From NCBI GenBank assembly GCA_015068395.1, contig SVKP01000103.1, positions 1-39,146 on the forward strand: a stretch of DNA of 39,146 bases, read 5' to 3'. This document shows positions 26,389 to 34,486 of this stretch, piece after piece (within the stretch, counting starts at the first letter, position 1; the number at the start of each line of letters is the position of its first letter). A program made the position numbers and the translations under genes. Below the pieces are notes generated by a model. It saw only the letters and a program-made list of their open reading frames with translations, was not told the origin of the DNA and ran no database searches. The stretch comes from Oscillospiraceae bacterium (lineage in GTDB: Bacteria > Bacillota > Clostridia > Oscillospirales > Oscillospiraceae).

Positions 26389-26428
26389 TCGGCGGAGCTG
26401 ATGCAAAACCATGCGTCAGCTCCGCCGA
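26389..26428. terminator. Bidirectional terminator between adhesin and YdcF genes
   Basis: A perfect 13-base stem (TCGGCGGAGCTGA and its complement) is extended by three more pairs around the loop. The plus side is not T-rich; the minus side is followed by TTCTTCTTGCATTTTGC. The surrounding 26371-26624 stretch holds no supported gene. Confidence 0.7.
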
Positions 26429-26624
26429 TCCATTCAAAACACCGCAGCCTGCCTGCGTCCTCCGCTTGCCCGAAAAACTCTGCTCGCAAGGCTTTTTCGC
26501 TTTCAATCATTCATCAAACGGACGCGATAGCGTGCGCTGAGCTTCGATGGTTCAAGCATATTCTTCACCGAGTTTCTTTTGTATCTGTCGTCTCCCATAA
26601 CCGTTTCCCTTCCACAAAAACTGC

Positions 26625-27653
26625 TTATCTGACAAGCGAGTATAAGGCCGGACTGACGAACATCAAATATCCGATCAGCGCCCAGATCAGAAAGCCTTTT
26701 GTAACAAATATAGCGACGAACTCCCGAATGATTGCCGACGGCCAGTAATACATTGCCACATTCGCACCGATGCCGATGCATTTGAATCCGGCTTCACGGG
26801 CAAGCCGCAGGCATCGGTAGATGTGATAGTTGCTGGAAATCAGAGCGGTTTTCTTCCCGCCGGAGCGCGACTCAATGATCTCTTTGGAGAAGAGGATGTT
26901 TTCTCTCGTCGTCGTGGAGCGATCCTCCAACACAATGCTTTCCTCGGGAATGCCGCAGCTGAGGAGGTAGTCCTTCATTGCCTGCGCCTCGCTGAGCTTT
27001 TCATCGCTTCCGCGTCCGCCGCTTGGAATAATGACGGGCTTGCTCGCGCACTTTCGGTAGATCTCAACCGCCTTGTCTACTCTGTTGGAGAGCAGTTTGC
27101 TCAGCTTTTCTCCGCCTGCGAGTCCACAGCCGTGGATGACAATATAGTTGAAATTCATCCGATGCGGCATGATTTGGATAAAAACGCAGTAAACCACAAA
27201 GCTCAGCACGAGGAAGCTGAAGTAAAACACAGTCAGGGACACAAGCATCACCCAGGGATTTGCGTCCCCAAGGCGGATAAAATCGGATAAGCCCAGCACA
27301 TAGACGACGGTCGCGATCTCTCCGATCCCGACAACGATACCAAGCCCCAGAGACAATAAGTGCGCCGGACAGATCGATTCCCTCCGAATCATCTGTATCC
27401 CGTTGAGGATCAGAAGCACGGGAACCAGAAGCAGCGCCAGCACGGCCAGCAGAAAACACGCCAGTAAAAAGTATGGCCCCGCTGTTTCACCGAAAAAGCC
27501 CGACAGAAAGACCATGGTAACCAGTAAGGCGCCCATGAGCAAAATACTGTTGCGAAACCTCTGCGGATGCAAAAGCACGGACGCGATCGTCATACCCCAG
27601 ACAACCGCGAACACAGGTCCCAGCCTTTGAATGTTTTCCATGATTTCATTCAT
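26625..27653 (-). CDS. YdcF/DUF218 family membrane protein
   Basis: The 342-residue product has about five membrane segments (residues about 12-160) and then a DUF218 (YdcF/SanA-like) domain of about 165-320. The domain shows YIVIHGCGL, VIIPSGGRGSDEKLSEAQAM, SIVLEDRSTTTRENILFS and ALISSNYHIYR, all typical. The family is linked to cell-envelope processes, but its reaction is not established. A last hydrophobic segment ends the protein. Its ATG overlaps the stop of the truncated hydrolase gene by 4 bases. It looks intact. Confidence 0.88.
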   Translation of the reverse strand: MNEIMENIQRLGPVFAVVWGMTIASVLLHPQRFRNSILLMGALLVTMVFLSGFFGETAGPYFLLACFLLAVLALLLVPVLLILNGIQMIRRESICPAHLLSLGLGIVVGIGEIATVVYVLGLSDFIRLGDANPWVMLVSLTVFYFSFLVLSFVVYCVFIQIMPHRMNFNYIVIHGCGLAGGEKLSKLLSNRVDKAVEIYRKCASKPVIIPSGGRGSDEKLSEAQAMKDYLLSCGIPEESIVLEDRSTTTRENILFSKEIIESRSGGKKTALISSNYHIYRCLRLAREAGFKCIGIGANVAMYYWPSAIIREFVAIFVTKGFLIWALIGYLMFVSPALYSLVR

Positions 27654-28213
27654 GGCTTGATGAAATCCCCCTTCTCGCCCGCCATCAGGTCGGCAACCAG
27701 CAGGCCCTTCTCATTCATACCGTCGAGCGGGACGTAGATCGCCGCCAGCGTCTGCATCCGTTCCGCCATCGAGCCGTCGGGGGCGTAGCCCTCGTCAAAG
27801 CCGAGAAAGTCCAGGCAGCAGGTCGAAACGGATTCGTATCCGTTTTTGGGGACGGTGTGCACGATGACAGCAGAGCACGCGCCCCAGTCATAGTTGCGGC
27901 CAAACAGTGTTTCGCCGTCCGCATTCGTTACGCAGATCGTGGAGCAGCCGAACGCTCCGGACTGCACATTGCTTTCAGACTTGTAAAAGCCGCGGGACAG
28001 GTAGGACGTAAGATAGCTTGCCAGAGCCTGTTCATCGGCTGCGCCGCCGCGCGCCAAAAACTCGTCGAAGCCGTAATCGCCGCGGTACTCCATGGCGTAC
28101 AGGCCATCCTCCAGCTTTCGGATGCTGTTTGCCGCGGCGATGAAGGTGCCGAACAGCATCCAGCCGCCGATGGCTGTAACGACCAACAGCGCCTCCATCG
28201 CGCCGCCGGACAC
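27650..28213 (-). pseudogene. Choloylglycine hydrolase-like (Ntn hydrolase) gene lacking its 3' half
   Basis: The 187-codon frame begins with a hydrophobic anchor (ALLVVTAIGGWMLFGTFI) and then has a family-typical segment around GAFGCSTICVTNADGETLFG, where the Cys would be the N-terminal nucleophile of a linear amide (penicillin V/bile salt) hydrolase. It continues GRNYDWGACSAVIV and MNEKGLLVADLMAG and then stops after GDFIKP. Related proteins are about 320-350 residues, so the C-terminal half is gone. The stop overlaps the YdcF ATG (ATGA), so the truncation may have been produced by a deletion ending there. The start has no ribosome binding site. Confidence 0.75.
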
Positions 28214-28226
28214 GTTGCTCGGCCGC

Positions 28227-28324
28227 GACGCTCTGCGCGGTCACTGCGTCGATGCCCCTGTGCCTTGCAACGCGCAGCGCAGCGCCGACGACTTCTTCCT
28301 TTGGATACTTGATCTTCGGGGGGG
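28227..28324 (-). pseudogene. N-terminal scrap of a TetR-type regulator
   Basis: In a frame not starting with ATG the minus strand reads PPKIKYPKEEVVGAALRVAR then HRGIDAVTAQSVAAE, a classic TetR/AcrR first helix pair of clostridial type. It then breaks into unrelated sequence leading to the truncated hydrolase gene. A TAA stands three codons before the first Pro and the upstream bases form a C7 run, so no start codon remains. It is a scar of a regulator gene between the SplB-like and hydrolase genes. Confidence 0.65.
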
Positions 28325-28343
28325 CAGATTATCGTGTGATCCC

Positions 28344-29207
28344 TCAAAACAGGGATATCTGCGCCTCGTTCTCCGGCAGCTCGCGCAGCCAGGCAAAGCA
28401 ACGTTCCGGGTCGTGCAGGATTCCGTGCGCCTCGCAAAGCGTGCGGAAGCGTTTCATCAGTCGGTCGCTTCTTTCACTGACCACCTCGTACGCGTTCCCG
28501 TAGACTTCCCGATAGCGCTCGCTCAGGCCGGGAAAGTGCCTGTCCAACGCGCGGTAGTAGTATTCGCGATTGCCGTCGCGCAGCGTCATGCCGGTACCGA
28601 AGCAGATGATGCCGCGCACGCCCGCGTCCAGACACCAGTCCATCAACTGCTCGAAGTTTTCGTCCGTATCCGTCAGAAACGGCAAAAACGGCGTCATCCA
28701 GGCGACCGTCGGGATCCCCTGCCGCCGGAACTCCTTCAAGACCTCATAGCGGCGGCTGCTCGGACAGACATTTGGCTCCAGAATACGGCTCAAATCGTCG
28801 TCCGCCACGGTGAGCGTCATTTGCAGCACGCTTTTCGCTTTGCGGTGGATGCTTGCAAACAGGTCCATGTCCCGCAGCACGTGGTCGGACTTCGTGATGA
28901 CCGTCGCGCCGAAGCCGTAGCGGTCGATCAGCTCCAGACAGCGCCGTGTCAGGCACAGTTCTTCTTCGCAGGGCTGGTAGGGGTCGCTCATGGAGCCGGT
29001 GCCAATCATGATCCGCTTGCGCTTTTTTCGCAGAATGGTCTCCAGCAGCTCCGGCGCGTTGCGTTTCACCTCGATATCCTCAAACGGGTGCGTAAACTGA
29101 TAGCAGAGGCTTCGACTGTCGCAGTAGACACAGCCGTGCGCGCAGCCGCGATAGAGGTTCATCGAGCCTTGATTTGACAACAGCGATTTTGCATTTACTT
29201 CGTGCAT
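28344..29207 (-). CDS. SplB-like radical SAM protein
   Basis: The 287-residue product has the radical SAM triad C-x3-C-x2-C at Cys22, Cys26 and Cys29 (RGCAHGCVYCDSR), then RIMIGTGSMSDPYQPCEEEL and TVAWMTPFLPFLTDTDENF, which place it in the SPL (spore photoproduct lyase)-like branch, COG1533. Such proteins are common in Clostridia but most are not true DNA lyases. The ATG at 29207 has GAGGAG that is part of the preceding ORF's last codons, so translation is likely coupled. It looks intact and is surrounded by truncated genes. Confidence 0.9.
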   Translation of the reverse strand: MHEVNAKSLLSNQGSMNLYRGCAHGCVYCDSRSLCYQFTHPFEDIEVKRNAPELLETILRKKRKRIMIGTGSMSDPYQPCEEELCLTRRCLELIDRYGFGATVITKSDHVLRDMDLFASIHRKAKSVLQMTLTVADDDLSRILEPNVCPSSRRYEVLKEFRRQGIPTVAWMTPFLPFLTDTDENFEQLMDWCLDAGVRGIICFGTGMTLRDGNREYYYRALDRHFPGLSERYREVYGNAYEVVSERSDRLMKRFRTLCEAHGILHDPERCFAWLRELPENEAQISLF

Positions 29208-29209
29208 GA

Positions 29210-29389
29210 TTACTCCTCGATCTCCCCGCGCCATGCGCGGATGCCGCCGATTACGTCATTCTTTCCGCTTTTCAAAACAAAGTCAATGACGTCCCGCTTG
29301 GTCAGGATCTTGCGAACCAGCGTGGAATCCAAACGGTTGAGCAAATCAGCTGTATCCGTCTGCGAGTACCGCCGGATCTCCTTAAGCAT
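29210..29389 (-). other. Chimeric 59-residue ORF ending in a rhodanese tail
   Basis: A short frame from ATG 29389 reads MLKEIRRYSQTDTADLLNRL, then DSTLVRKILTKRDVIDFVLK, then SGKND and VIGGIRAWRGEIEE. The last part is the C-terminus of the rhodanese gene at 6158-6478; 35 bases (29217-29251) are identical to 6165-6199. The preceding helical part I cannot assign. It overlaps the SplB-like start region and may only be a fusion of two gene fragments, although its last codons double as a ribosome binding site. Confidence 0.45.
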
Positions 29390-29715
29390 CGCTCACCGGA
29401 TAATGGACAGCGTCCGCTGAAATGCATCGTAGCTGCCTGTATCGCCGCGACGGGTATAGCGTTGTTCTCCGTTTGGAACAGCTTGTGGTCGTCGGCGTCA
29501 TGCAGCAGCGCCGCGAGCGCGACGATCTCCGTGTCGCTGCCCTTCTCACCCTCCGCGATGCGCAAAGCGCTGCGGTATACACGCAGGCTGTGCTCGGCGT
29601 CATGCCCGCCGGAGTTGCCGCGAAACAGGTCTTGAATGTATTCGATCGCCGCCGTGATAATCGTGTCGCTCACGCTTTCCCCTCTGTCCATCTTTCTCAA
29701 TTCATTAGGCGTCAT
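29302..29715 (-). pseudogene. HD-domain phosphohydrolase gene, 3' part replaced
   Basis: The frame from ATG 29715 (AGGTGA upstream) encodes an HD-domain hydrolase N-terminus: DTIITAAIEYIQDLFRGNSG, HDAEHSLRVYRSALRIAEG, ALAALLHDADDHKLFQTENN with the HD doublet. After about residue 85 it stops resembling the family and becomes basic nonsense to its stop. In another frame the same DNA reads GSYDAFQRTLSIIR and then the chimeric 59-residue ORF, so the junction near 29455 fuses two genes. About 110 residues of the expected HD domain are missing, including the second metal-site half. Confidence 0.7.
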
Positions 29716-29728
29716 GGCAAATCACCTG

Positions 29729-30292
29729 TTATTTCAGCCCAAATGCTTCCTCTGCCAAAGAAACCGTTTGTTCAATGGTTCTGCTTTCGTCTCTGTAGAT
29801 TACAGGAAAGCCGGAATTCTGAAACGCATCATACGATTCCTGTGAACAAATCAATTTCAATCCCTGGCAGTAGTTTTCCATCGCCTTTTCGGGATCAGGC
29901 TCCTCCATAATCAACTGATACAAAAATTGTTTTTCCGGGTCCGGCCGATCAAAGAATCTGCGCAGAGGGATTTCAGGATCGGCAAGCATAACAAGCGTAT
30001 GATTCAAGGATGCAATCTCTTTTAAGGTTTCAACACAGATATTGGTATCAACAAAAACCTTTTTGCCCTGATTGCATATCTCGGGGAGCATTCTAAGCTC
30101 CAATATTTCACATTCTTTCCCTACGCCGTCGATCCAGTTCTTGTATTCCTGTGGAGATCTTCTGATAAAATCATGCCAATCTTCCAGATCTCTGGTGTAT
30201 GTCAGGCAAGGGAATTCCCCGGCGTCAAGTTCTCCGGGATAATTGTCATGATAGTTTTCTTCACAAGCAATCCCGTTGTGTTTTTTCGCCAA
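29729..30292 (-). pseudogene. P-loop kinase-like gene without its P-loop
   Basis: The 187-codon frame begins AKKHNGIACEENYHDNYPGE and continues with TYTRDLEDWHDFIRRSPQEY, KVFVDTNICVETLKEIASLN and VIYRDESRTIEQTVSL. This resembles the later part of small clostridial ATP-binding (shikimate or adenylate kinase-like) proteins (recalled, not searched). The preceding codons in frame read HIGICGGNDKALIQELAKKH, where a GxxxxGK(S/T) P-loop should be, and a TGA blocks any ATG further up. The only start is a TTG with a badly spaced GGAG. The 5' end is probably deleted. The DNA is more AT-rich than its surroundings. Confidence 0.55.
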
Positions 30293-30349
30293 CTCCTGAA
30301 TCAGAGCCTTATCATTGCCTCCACAAATCCCGATATGCCGAGATCATTG

Positions 30350-31003
30350 TCAAGGCTTGTCCGGCTTCGTGAAGTCAAGCAAAAAGCCGTCCTTGCTCTT
30401 TGCCTTTTTCATAAACGCGGCAAGAACGCCGCTCGCGATGATAGCCTTCGGGCGCCAGCACATATCCGCCAGCTCTTCGCTTGTCATGGAACGATAGAAA
30501 TCCTTGGAAATATCAAAGCTGTTCTCTCCGCCGCCGGTTTGGCCCGGCGCGCTTCCCTGACACTGGCAATCCTGATGGATATAGGCTCTGCCGTCCTCCC
30601 GGAAGCGCAGGGTAATGATATCGACGCCATGCTCGAAATAGTCGCCCACAGATGCCAGCTTCACGTCCAGATGGAGAAAGCGGAGATGATATTCCCGCGC
30701 CAGACGTTCCGCCGCCGTATCGTAAACGCCGCGCAGAATGACCTTGTTCTTTCGGAAGAGCTCCGCCGTCTTTTCGGTCATGTGAAGGTCGCATTCGGGA
30801 TTTTGAATCCAGACCGAGTTTATGGTCGGCAGCAGTTCAAAGAAATCGGGCTCGACCTCCCGGACCTCCTCGCCCAGTCCCAGCGCCACACCCCGCGGAT
30901 CAGCCCTTTTCTCATCATCCCAGTGGGCCATGTCTTCTTTTCTCAGGATCTCTCCGCCAAACGCGTCAAAACCGTGTTTCCTGTATCCAAGGCTTACGTT
31001 CAT
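30350..31003 (-). CDS. Protein of unknown function
   Basis: The 217-residue product has no signal peptide or membrane span. Segments include VEPDFFELLPTINSVWIQNP, KNKVILRGVYDTAAERLARE, HLRFLHLDVKLASVGDYFEH and IHQDCQCQGSAPGQTGGGEN, with a CQC cysteine pair. I cannot name a family. An AAGGAG ribosome binding site is eight bases before the ATG at 31003, and the repeated promoter copy 4 stands about 130 bases upstream. It ends 58 bases before the kinase fragment, so it is the first gene of the leftward block that leads into the decayed region. Confidence 0.75.
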   Translation of the reverse strand: MNVSLGYRKHGFDAFGGEILRKEDMAHWDDEKRADPRGVALGLGEEVREVEPDFFELLPTINSVWIQNPECDLHMTEKTAELFRKNKVILRGVYDTAAERLAREYHLRFLHLDVKLASVGDYFEHGVDIITLRFREDGRAYIHQDCQCQGSAPGQTGGGENSFDISKDFYRSMTSEELADMCWRPKAIIASGVLAAFMKKAKSKDGFLLDFTKPDKP

Positions 31004-31133
31004 CGCTGCTGCTCCTTCCCTTCATCCAAACGCTGCTTATTTTGCCGCCTTAAATTCCCTGCCCGGCTATGTACATGATAATTGCCAGGATCGTGCCCAC
31101 AGCGCGGGCAGTGTCTTTGCCTCCTAACACGGT

Positions 31134-31162
31134 ATTATAGCACCGCACCGCGCTCTTGCCAA
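31134..31162 (-). promoter_or_regulatory. Repeated palindromic promoter, copy 4
   Basis: On the minus strand TTGGCA (31162-31157), 17 bases, then TATAAT (31139-31134) preceded by TGC. The -35 is flanked by CCGCACCGC and CGCGGTGCGG, an extended GC-rich inverted repeat. It precedes the gene at 30350-31003. Confidence 0.8.
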
Positions 31163-31217
31163 GTCTGCGGTGCGGTTGAGTATATGCAAAAGTGTGTGCA
31201 AGGCTACGATCGCTCGT

Positions 31218-31241
31218 CTGAACAAAGATCAATTTGTTCAG
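31218..31241 (-). terminator. Possible terminator after the acetyltransferase gene
   Basis: A 9-base perfect stem (CTGAACAAA and TTTGTTCAG, six-base loop) lies 15 bases after the stop codon at 31256. The stem is AT-rich with no T-run, so the call is tentative. Confidence 0.4.
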
Positions 31242-31255
31242 CAATGCTTTCCCAT

Positions 31256-31882
31256 TCAGAATCTGTAAGTGAAGCTCCAGCTACCCAACGACTTTCCGTT
31301 GTAAGTAAACTCCTTTGTGTCGAACACCTCAAATCCGTTCTTGAGGTAAAAGGCTCTGTTTATTTCAGAATTCGTAAACAGCGAGAGCGTTTCGCCGCCA
31401 TTCTTCTCAACAAGCAGGATCAGGTATTCCTTGAGGAACCTGCTGCCGATGCGTTTGCCCTGCACGCCGGGATCCACGGATAACAGGCTTAAATACCAGT
31501 TCCGGCCGGGGAGCGCGTGACATGGCGCGGACGCTTTTTCTTCCATCCTTCTCCATTCGTTCACAGCCTTTGTTCCGCCGCGGAATTGGGCGCTGAACCA
31601 GCCGCTCAAAACATAGGTCATATCGTCCGGCTTTTGAAAGCCCGGAGCGCACAACTGTGCAACAGCAATTATCCTGCCGTTCTCCTTAACCGTCAGGAAA
31701 CGGACTGTATCAAGCCTGCTGTTTGCCTTGAATTCACATTGAACGAGCGCATCGAGAAATCTCTTCCTCCGTTTTTCTTCCGGAAACCAAATTGCAAAGT
31801 AGTCGTACTGATAGAACGATCTTGCCGCAAGCGCCGCACATTCCTTTAACTCACTGTGCTTCATTCCATCAAATGTAAACAT
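31256..31882 (-). CDS. GNAT-family N-acetyltransferase
   Basis: The 208-residue product has the GNAT acetyl-CoA-binding fold: an N-terminal MKHSELKECAALAARSFYQY, the core strand LSLLSVDPGVQGKRIGSRFL with the Q/R-x-x-G-x-G/S pyrophosphate loop, and NSEINRAFYLKNGFEVFDTK at the C-terminal end. It should acetylate a small amine with acetyl-CoA; the substrate is not predictable. The ATG at 31882 is preceded by GGAGGG. It is followed by a possible terminator and is downstream of the DUF5714-type gene. Confidence 0.9.
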   Translation of the reverse strand: MFTFDGMKHSELKECAALAARSFYQYDYFAIWFPEEKRRKRFLDALVQCEFKANSRLDTVRFLTVKENGRIIAVAQLCAPGFQKPDDMTYVLSGWFSAQFRGGTKAVNEWRRMEEKASAPCHALPGRNWYLSLLSVDPGVQGKRIGSRFLKEYLILLVEKNGGETLSLFTNSEINRAFYLKNGFEVFDTKEFTYNGKSLGSWSFTYRF

Positions 31883-31913
31883 TTTCCCTCCGCATGACCC
31901 AATATGTAGTTGA

Positions 31914-32213
31914 TTACCGTCCGTTTTCAATGCGTCTTTTCCTCTTTCGACTGTTTGCCGCATCCGAAAAGCGGCACAGCATTTCATTTGCCATCATCTT
32001 TTCCAGAATGGCAGCCGGGTCCTTCGAGGTCTCGCCAAGGCACAGGGCGAGGATCGCGTCCAGTCCCTGTGTGTGGCACTCGTTGCAAACATAATGACCG
32101 TTGACGCAGCGTGTCTTGCTGTTTTCACGCTTGTGGCAGACGGAGCACTCCATCGGCTCGTCCGCCTCCAGATAGACCAGCGGCACTTTGCAGATCAGGC
32201 ATTCGTCGTTCAC
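31914..32213 (-). CDS. DUF5714-type cysteine-rich protein, shortened
   Basis: The 99-residue product begins NDECLICKVPLVYL and has several cysteine pairs (ECSVCHKRE, HYVCNECHTQGLD), a zinc-ribbon-like pattern of the DUF5714 family. The conserved block continues ILALCLGETSKDPAAILEKM, but after MMANEMLCRF it turns into a basic tail (SRKRKRRIENGR) instead of the rest of the domain. I recall the family as about 200 residues or more, so this gene seems 3'-truncated or frameshifted. The GTG at 32213 has GGGGAGGAGG six bases upstream, a strong site, so it may still be expressed. Confidence 0.65.
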   Translation of the reverse strand: MNDECLICKVPLVYLEADEPMECSVCHKRENSKTRCVNGHYVCNECHTQGLDAILALCLGETSKDPAAILEKMMANEMLCRFSDAANSRKRKRRIENGR

Positions 32214-32268
32214 CGGCAGTCCTCCTCCCCGCTTATTGCGGCAGCCACAGGATACATCTGATCGTTCA

Positions 32269-32652
32269 TCATTCTGTAATTTCAATCTGATTGCCCTCGA
32301 TGGCGACCACGCAGCTTTCATAATACCCGTCGCCCGTGGTTCGCGGGCCGCTGACCACCTCGCAGCCGTCCGCCCTCAACCGCGCCGTCAGTTCGTCCAC
32401 CTTTTCCTTGCTGCCGACGCTGAAAGCAACGTGAATATACCCCGTCCGATTCAGCGCTTTTGCGTCGTCCCTCATTTCCGGCCTGTTCATCAGCTCCAGC
32501 CTCGCGCCGTCGTCAAAGGAAATGAAGCAGGAGCGGAAATTGGTTGTTTTATTGTGGTAGCCCTCGTTGGATTTGCCGCCGAGGTAGGTAACAAAGAAGC
32601 TCTTCGCCGCCTCCAGATCGTTGACGTACAGAGCAATGTGTTCAATCTTCAC
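32269..32652 (-). CDS. VOC/glyoxalase-family protein
   Basis: The 127-residue product is a single vicinal-oxygen-chelate unit with two beta-alpha-beta-beta-beta modules: KIEHIALYVNDLEAAKSFFV at the start (metal His in EHIALYV), and GYIHVAFSVGSKEKVDELTA in the second half (HVAF His), ending AIEGNQIEITE with the Glu ligand. These proteins bind a divalent metal and act as glyoxalase, dioxygenase or resistance enzymes; the substrate is unknown. The GTG start at 32652 overlaps the symporter stop by 11 bases, so the genes are coupled. Confidence 0.88.
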   Translation of the reverse strand: MKIEHIALYVNDLEAAKSFFVTYLGGKSNEGYHNKTTNFRSCFISFDDGARLELMNRPEMRDDAKALNRTGYIHVAFSVGSKEKVDELTARLRADGCEVVSGPRTTGDGYYESCVVAIEGNQIEITE

Positions 32653-34346
32653 AGTGTGGCTCCGCCTTTCCGTTTTCGATAGTTTTCCGCATATCTCCAC
32701 CGTCTGCTTTCCCCTGATTATCTCCGGTACCGCAATACGCCTCCCGATCCATCACGCGCTCTGACGCGGCCACGGCTGTGGTCGCGGCGATGTCTCCCAC
32801 GACGTTGTGGGTAACCCGGAACATGGTCAGTATGGAGTCGATTCCAAGGACGAAAGTAGCGGTCTCCGCCGGCAAGCCCAGGGTCACCACAATGGTGGTC
32901 AGGCAGATAAATGCGGAGCCTGCCACACCCGGCGCGCCTACAGACAGCAGCAGCGAGGTAAGAATAACCAAAACGATCCTGCCGGGCGTCATGCTCAGCC
33001 CGGACATCTTTGCCAGCAGCAGTCCCTGGAACACGATGCTCATGCAGACGCCGTCCATATTGATGGTCGAGCCGACGGGAATCGAAAACGAGGACAAATC
33101 GGGCGGGACGCCCATCTTATGTTCGCAGAAATCCATGGTCAGCGGAATGCAGGCGTTGCTGCTGCAAACAGAGAACGGGATGGGCATGAACCGCGACACC
33201 TTTTGCCAGAAGGGCATCGGAGAAATCTTCCCTGCCAGCAGGATCATCAGGCCATACAGAATGGTCATTACGGTCATGCCGAGAATATGTCCCAAAAGGA
33301 TCATGCCCAGAGTCAGCATGGTCCGGCCGCCCACCCGGATCATCAGAGATGCCACGGAAACAAACGCCACCAGGGGCAAAAACCGCACGATCATGTTGAC
33401 GATCTTTGTGCAAAGCAGATTCATCTCCGTTGAGAACTGCCTGACCGTCCCCATCTGATCCCGCAGGATGTTCAGCGCCGCGCCAAACAGGATGGAAACG
33501 AACAGCACCTGCAGCATATCCATATTAAGGATCGGGGAGACCAGATTGGAGGGGATAACATTCTTCACAATGGAAATCAGATCGACCTCTGTTGCCTCAA
33601 CCGCGCCGGCCGCATTGAGCTCCAGATCCAGCCGGGGTACAGCGCCGTGAAAGAACAGGTAAAAAAGCCCGGTTCCAAGCAGCGCCGCCAGAATCGAGGT
33701 CACTGTATAGAACAGCATGACCTTTCCGCCCGACCGTCCCACCGCCGATATGCTGCCGAGGCCGGCAATGCTGGTAACAACAGAGAAGAACACCAGCGGT
33801 GCGATCATCATTTTTAACGCGTTGAGAAACATTGCGCGAATACTCATAAGAATGCTGACGTTTACAAAGCTCAGCACATGCCCGGGAAGCAGGTATTTCA
33901 TCGCCAGTCCGGCCAGGACTCCCAGAATCATTGCAATGATTGTATATCGAACCTGTTTGTTGGCGGAGCTGTGCGCGGTGAATGTTACGACATTCCGCCG
34001 GTTCCGGCGGCTGTAGCTCGTGATTCCCCGGTAGGCGCCCAGGATCCTGCCCTGATACAGATCCTGCTGGTCCTCCTCCGGGAAGGGGGAATCCTCCAGC
34101 GGATTCAGGGCGTCCCCAACATGAACAAGCTGAACGGTCACATCCCCGAGGAACTGTGATACCGTCACAGAGACTTTTTGCTCCGAATCATACAGCAGCC
34201 TTCCGGACGCCTCTTCCACCAGCAGCAGTGCCGTCAGTCTTTCCGCGCGTTCCGCTTTTGTCCCGGAAAGGGCCTGCTCCAGCTGTTCCAGAGCTTCCCC
34301 CGGTCCGACGCAGTCATTTCTGTTATTTTTTGTTTTTAGTGACCAT
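32642..34346 (-). pseudogene. Dicarboxylate/amino acid:cation symporter with N-terminal ATPase-like domain, start out of frame
   Basis: The main frame gives a DAACS symporter (GltP/DctA family) with a serine-rich motif region (CSSNACIPLTMDF) and the conserved substrate segments (SIPVGSTINMDG and TMFRVTHNVVGDIAA). Before it is a soluble domain with KAERAERLTALLLVEEASGR and VTVQLVHVGDALNPLED and then TFTAHSSANKQ, resembling the histidine-kinase-like ATPase domain I recall fused to this transporter in gut Clostridia. The frame has no ATG: upstream TAA and a GTG at 34219 without a ribosome binding site are the only options. An ATG at 34346 with AAAGGA reads MVTKNKK and meets TAA. Removing one A from the A6 tract (34326-34331) joins it in frame. 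So it may be broken, misread or slippage-controlled. Confidence 0.75.
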
Positions 34347-34486
34347 TTTGTTTATCCTTTTCCGGCAGCCTTCCCTCAGGCGGCACCACACAACTCACGG
34401 CGCATGTCCTGCTTGCCATAAATACTCGTCCTATTTCCCAAACGCAATTCCTCAGCGTCTGCTTTCCGGCAAACTCCGCAAACGGT

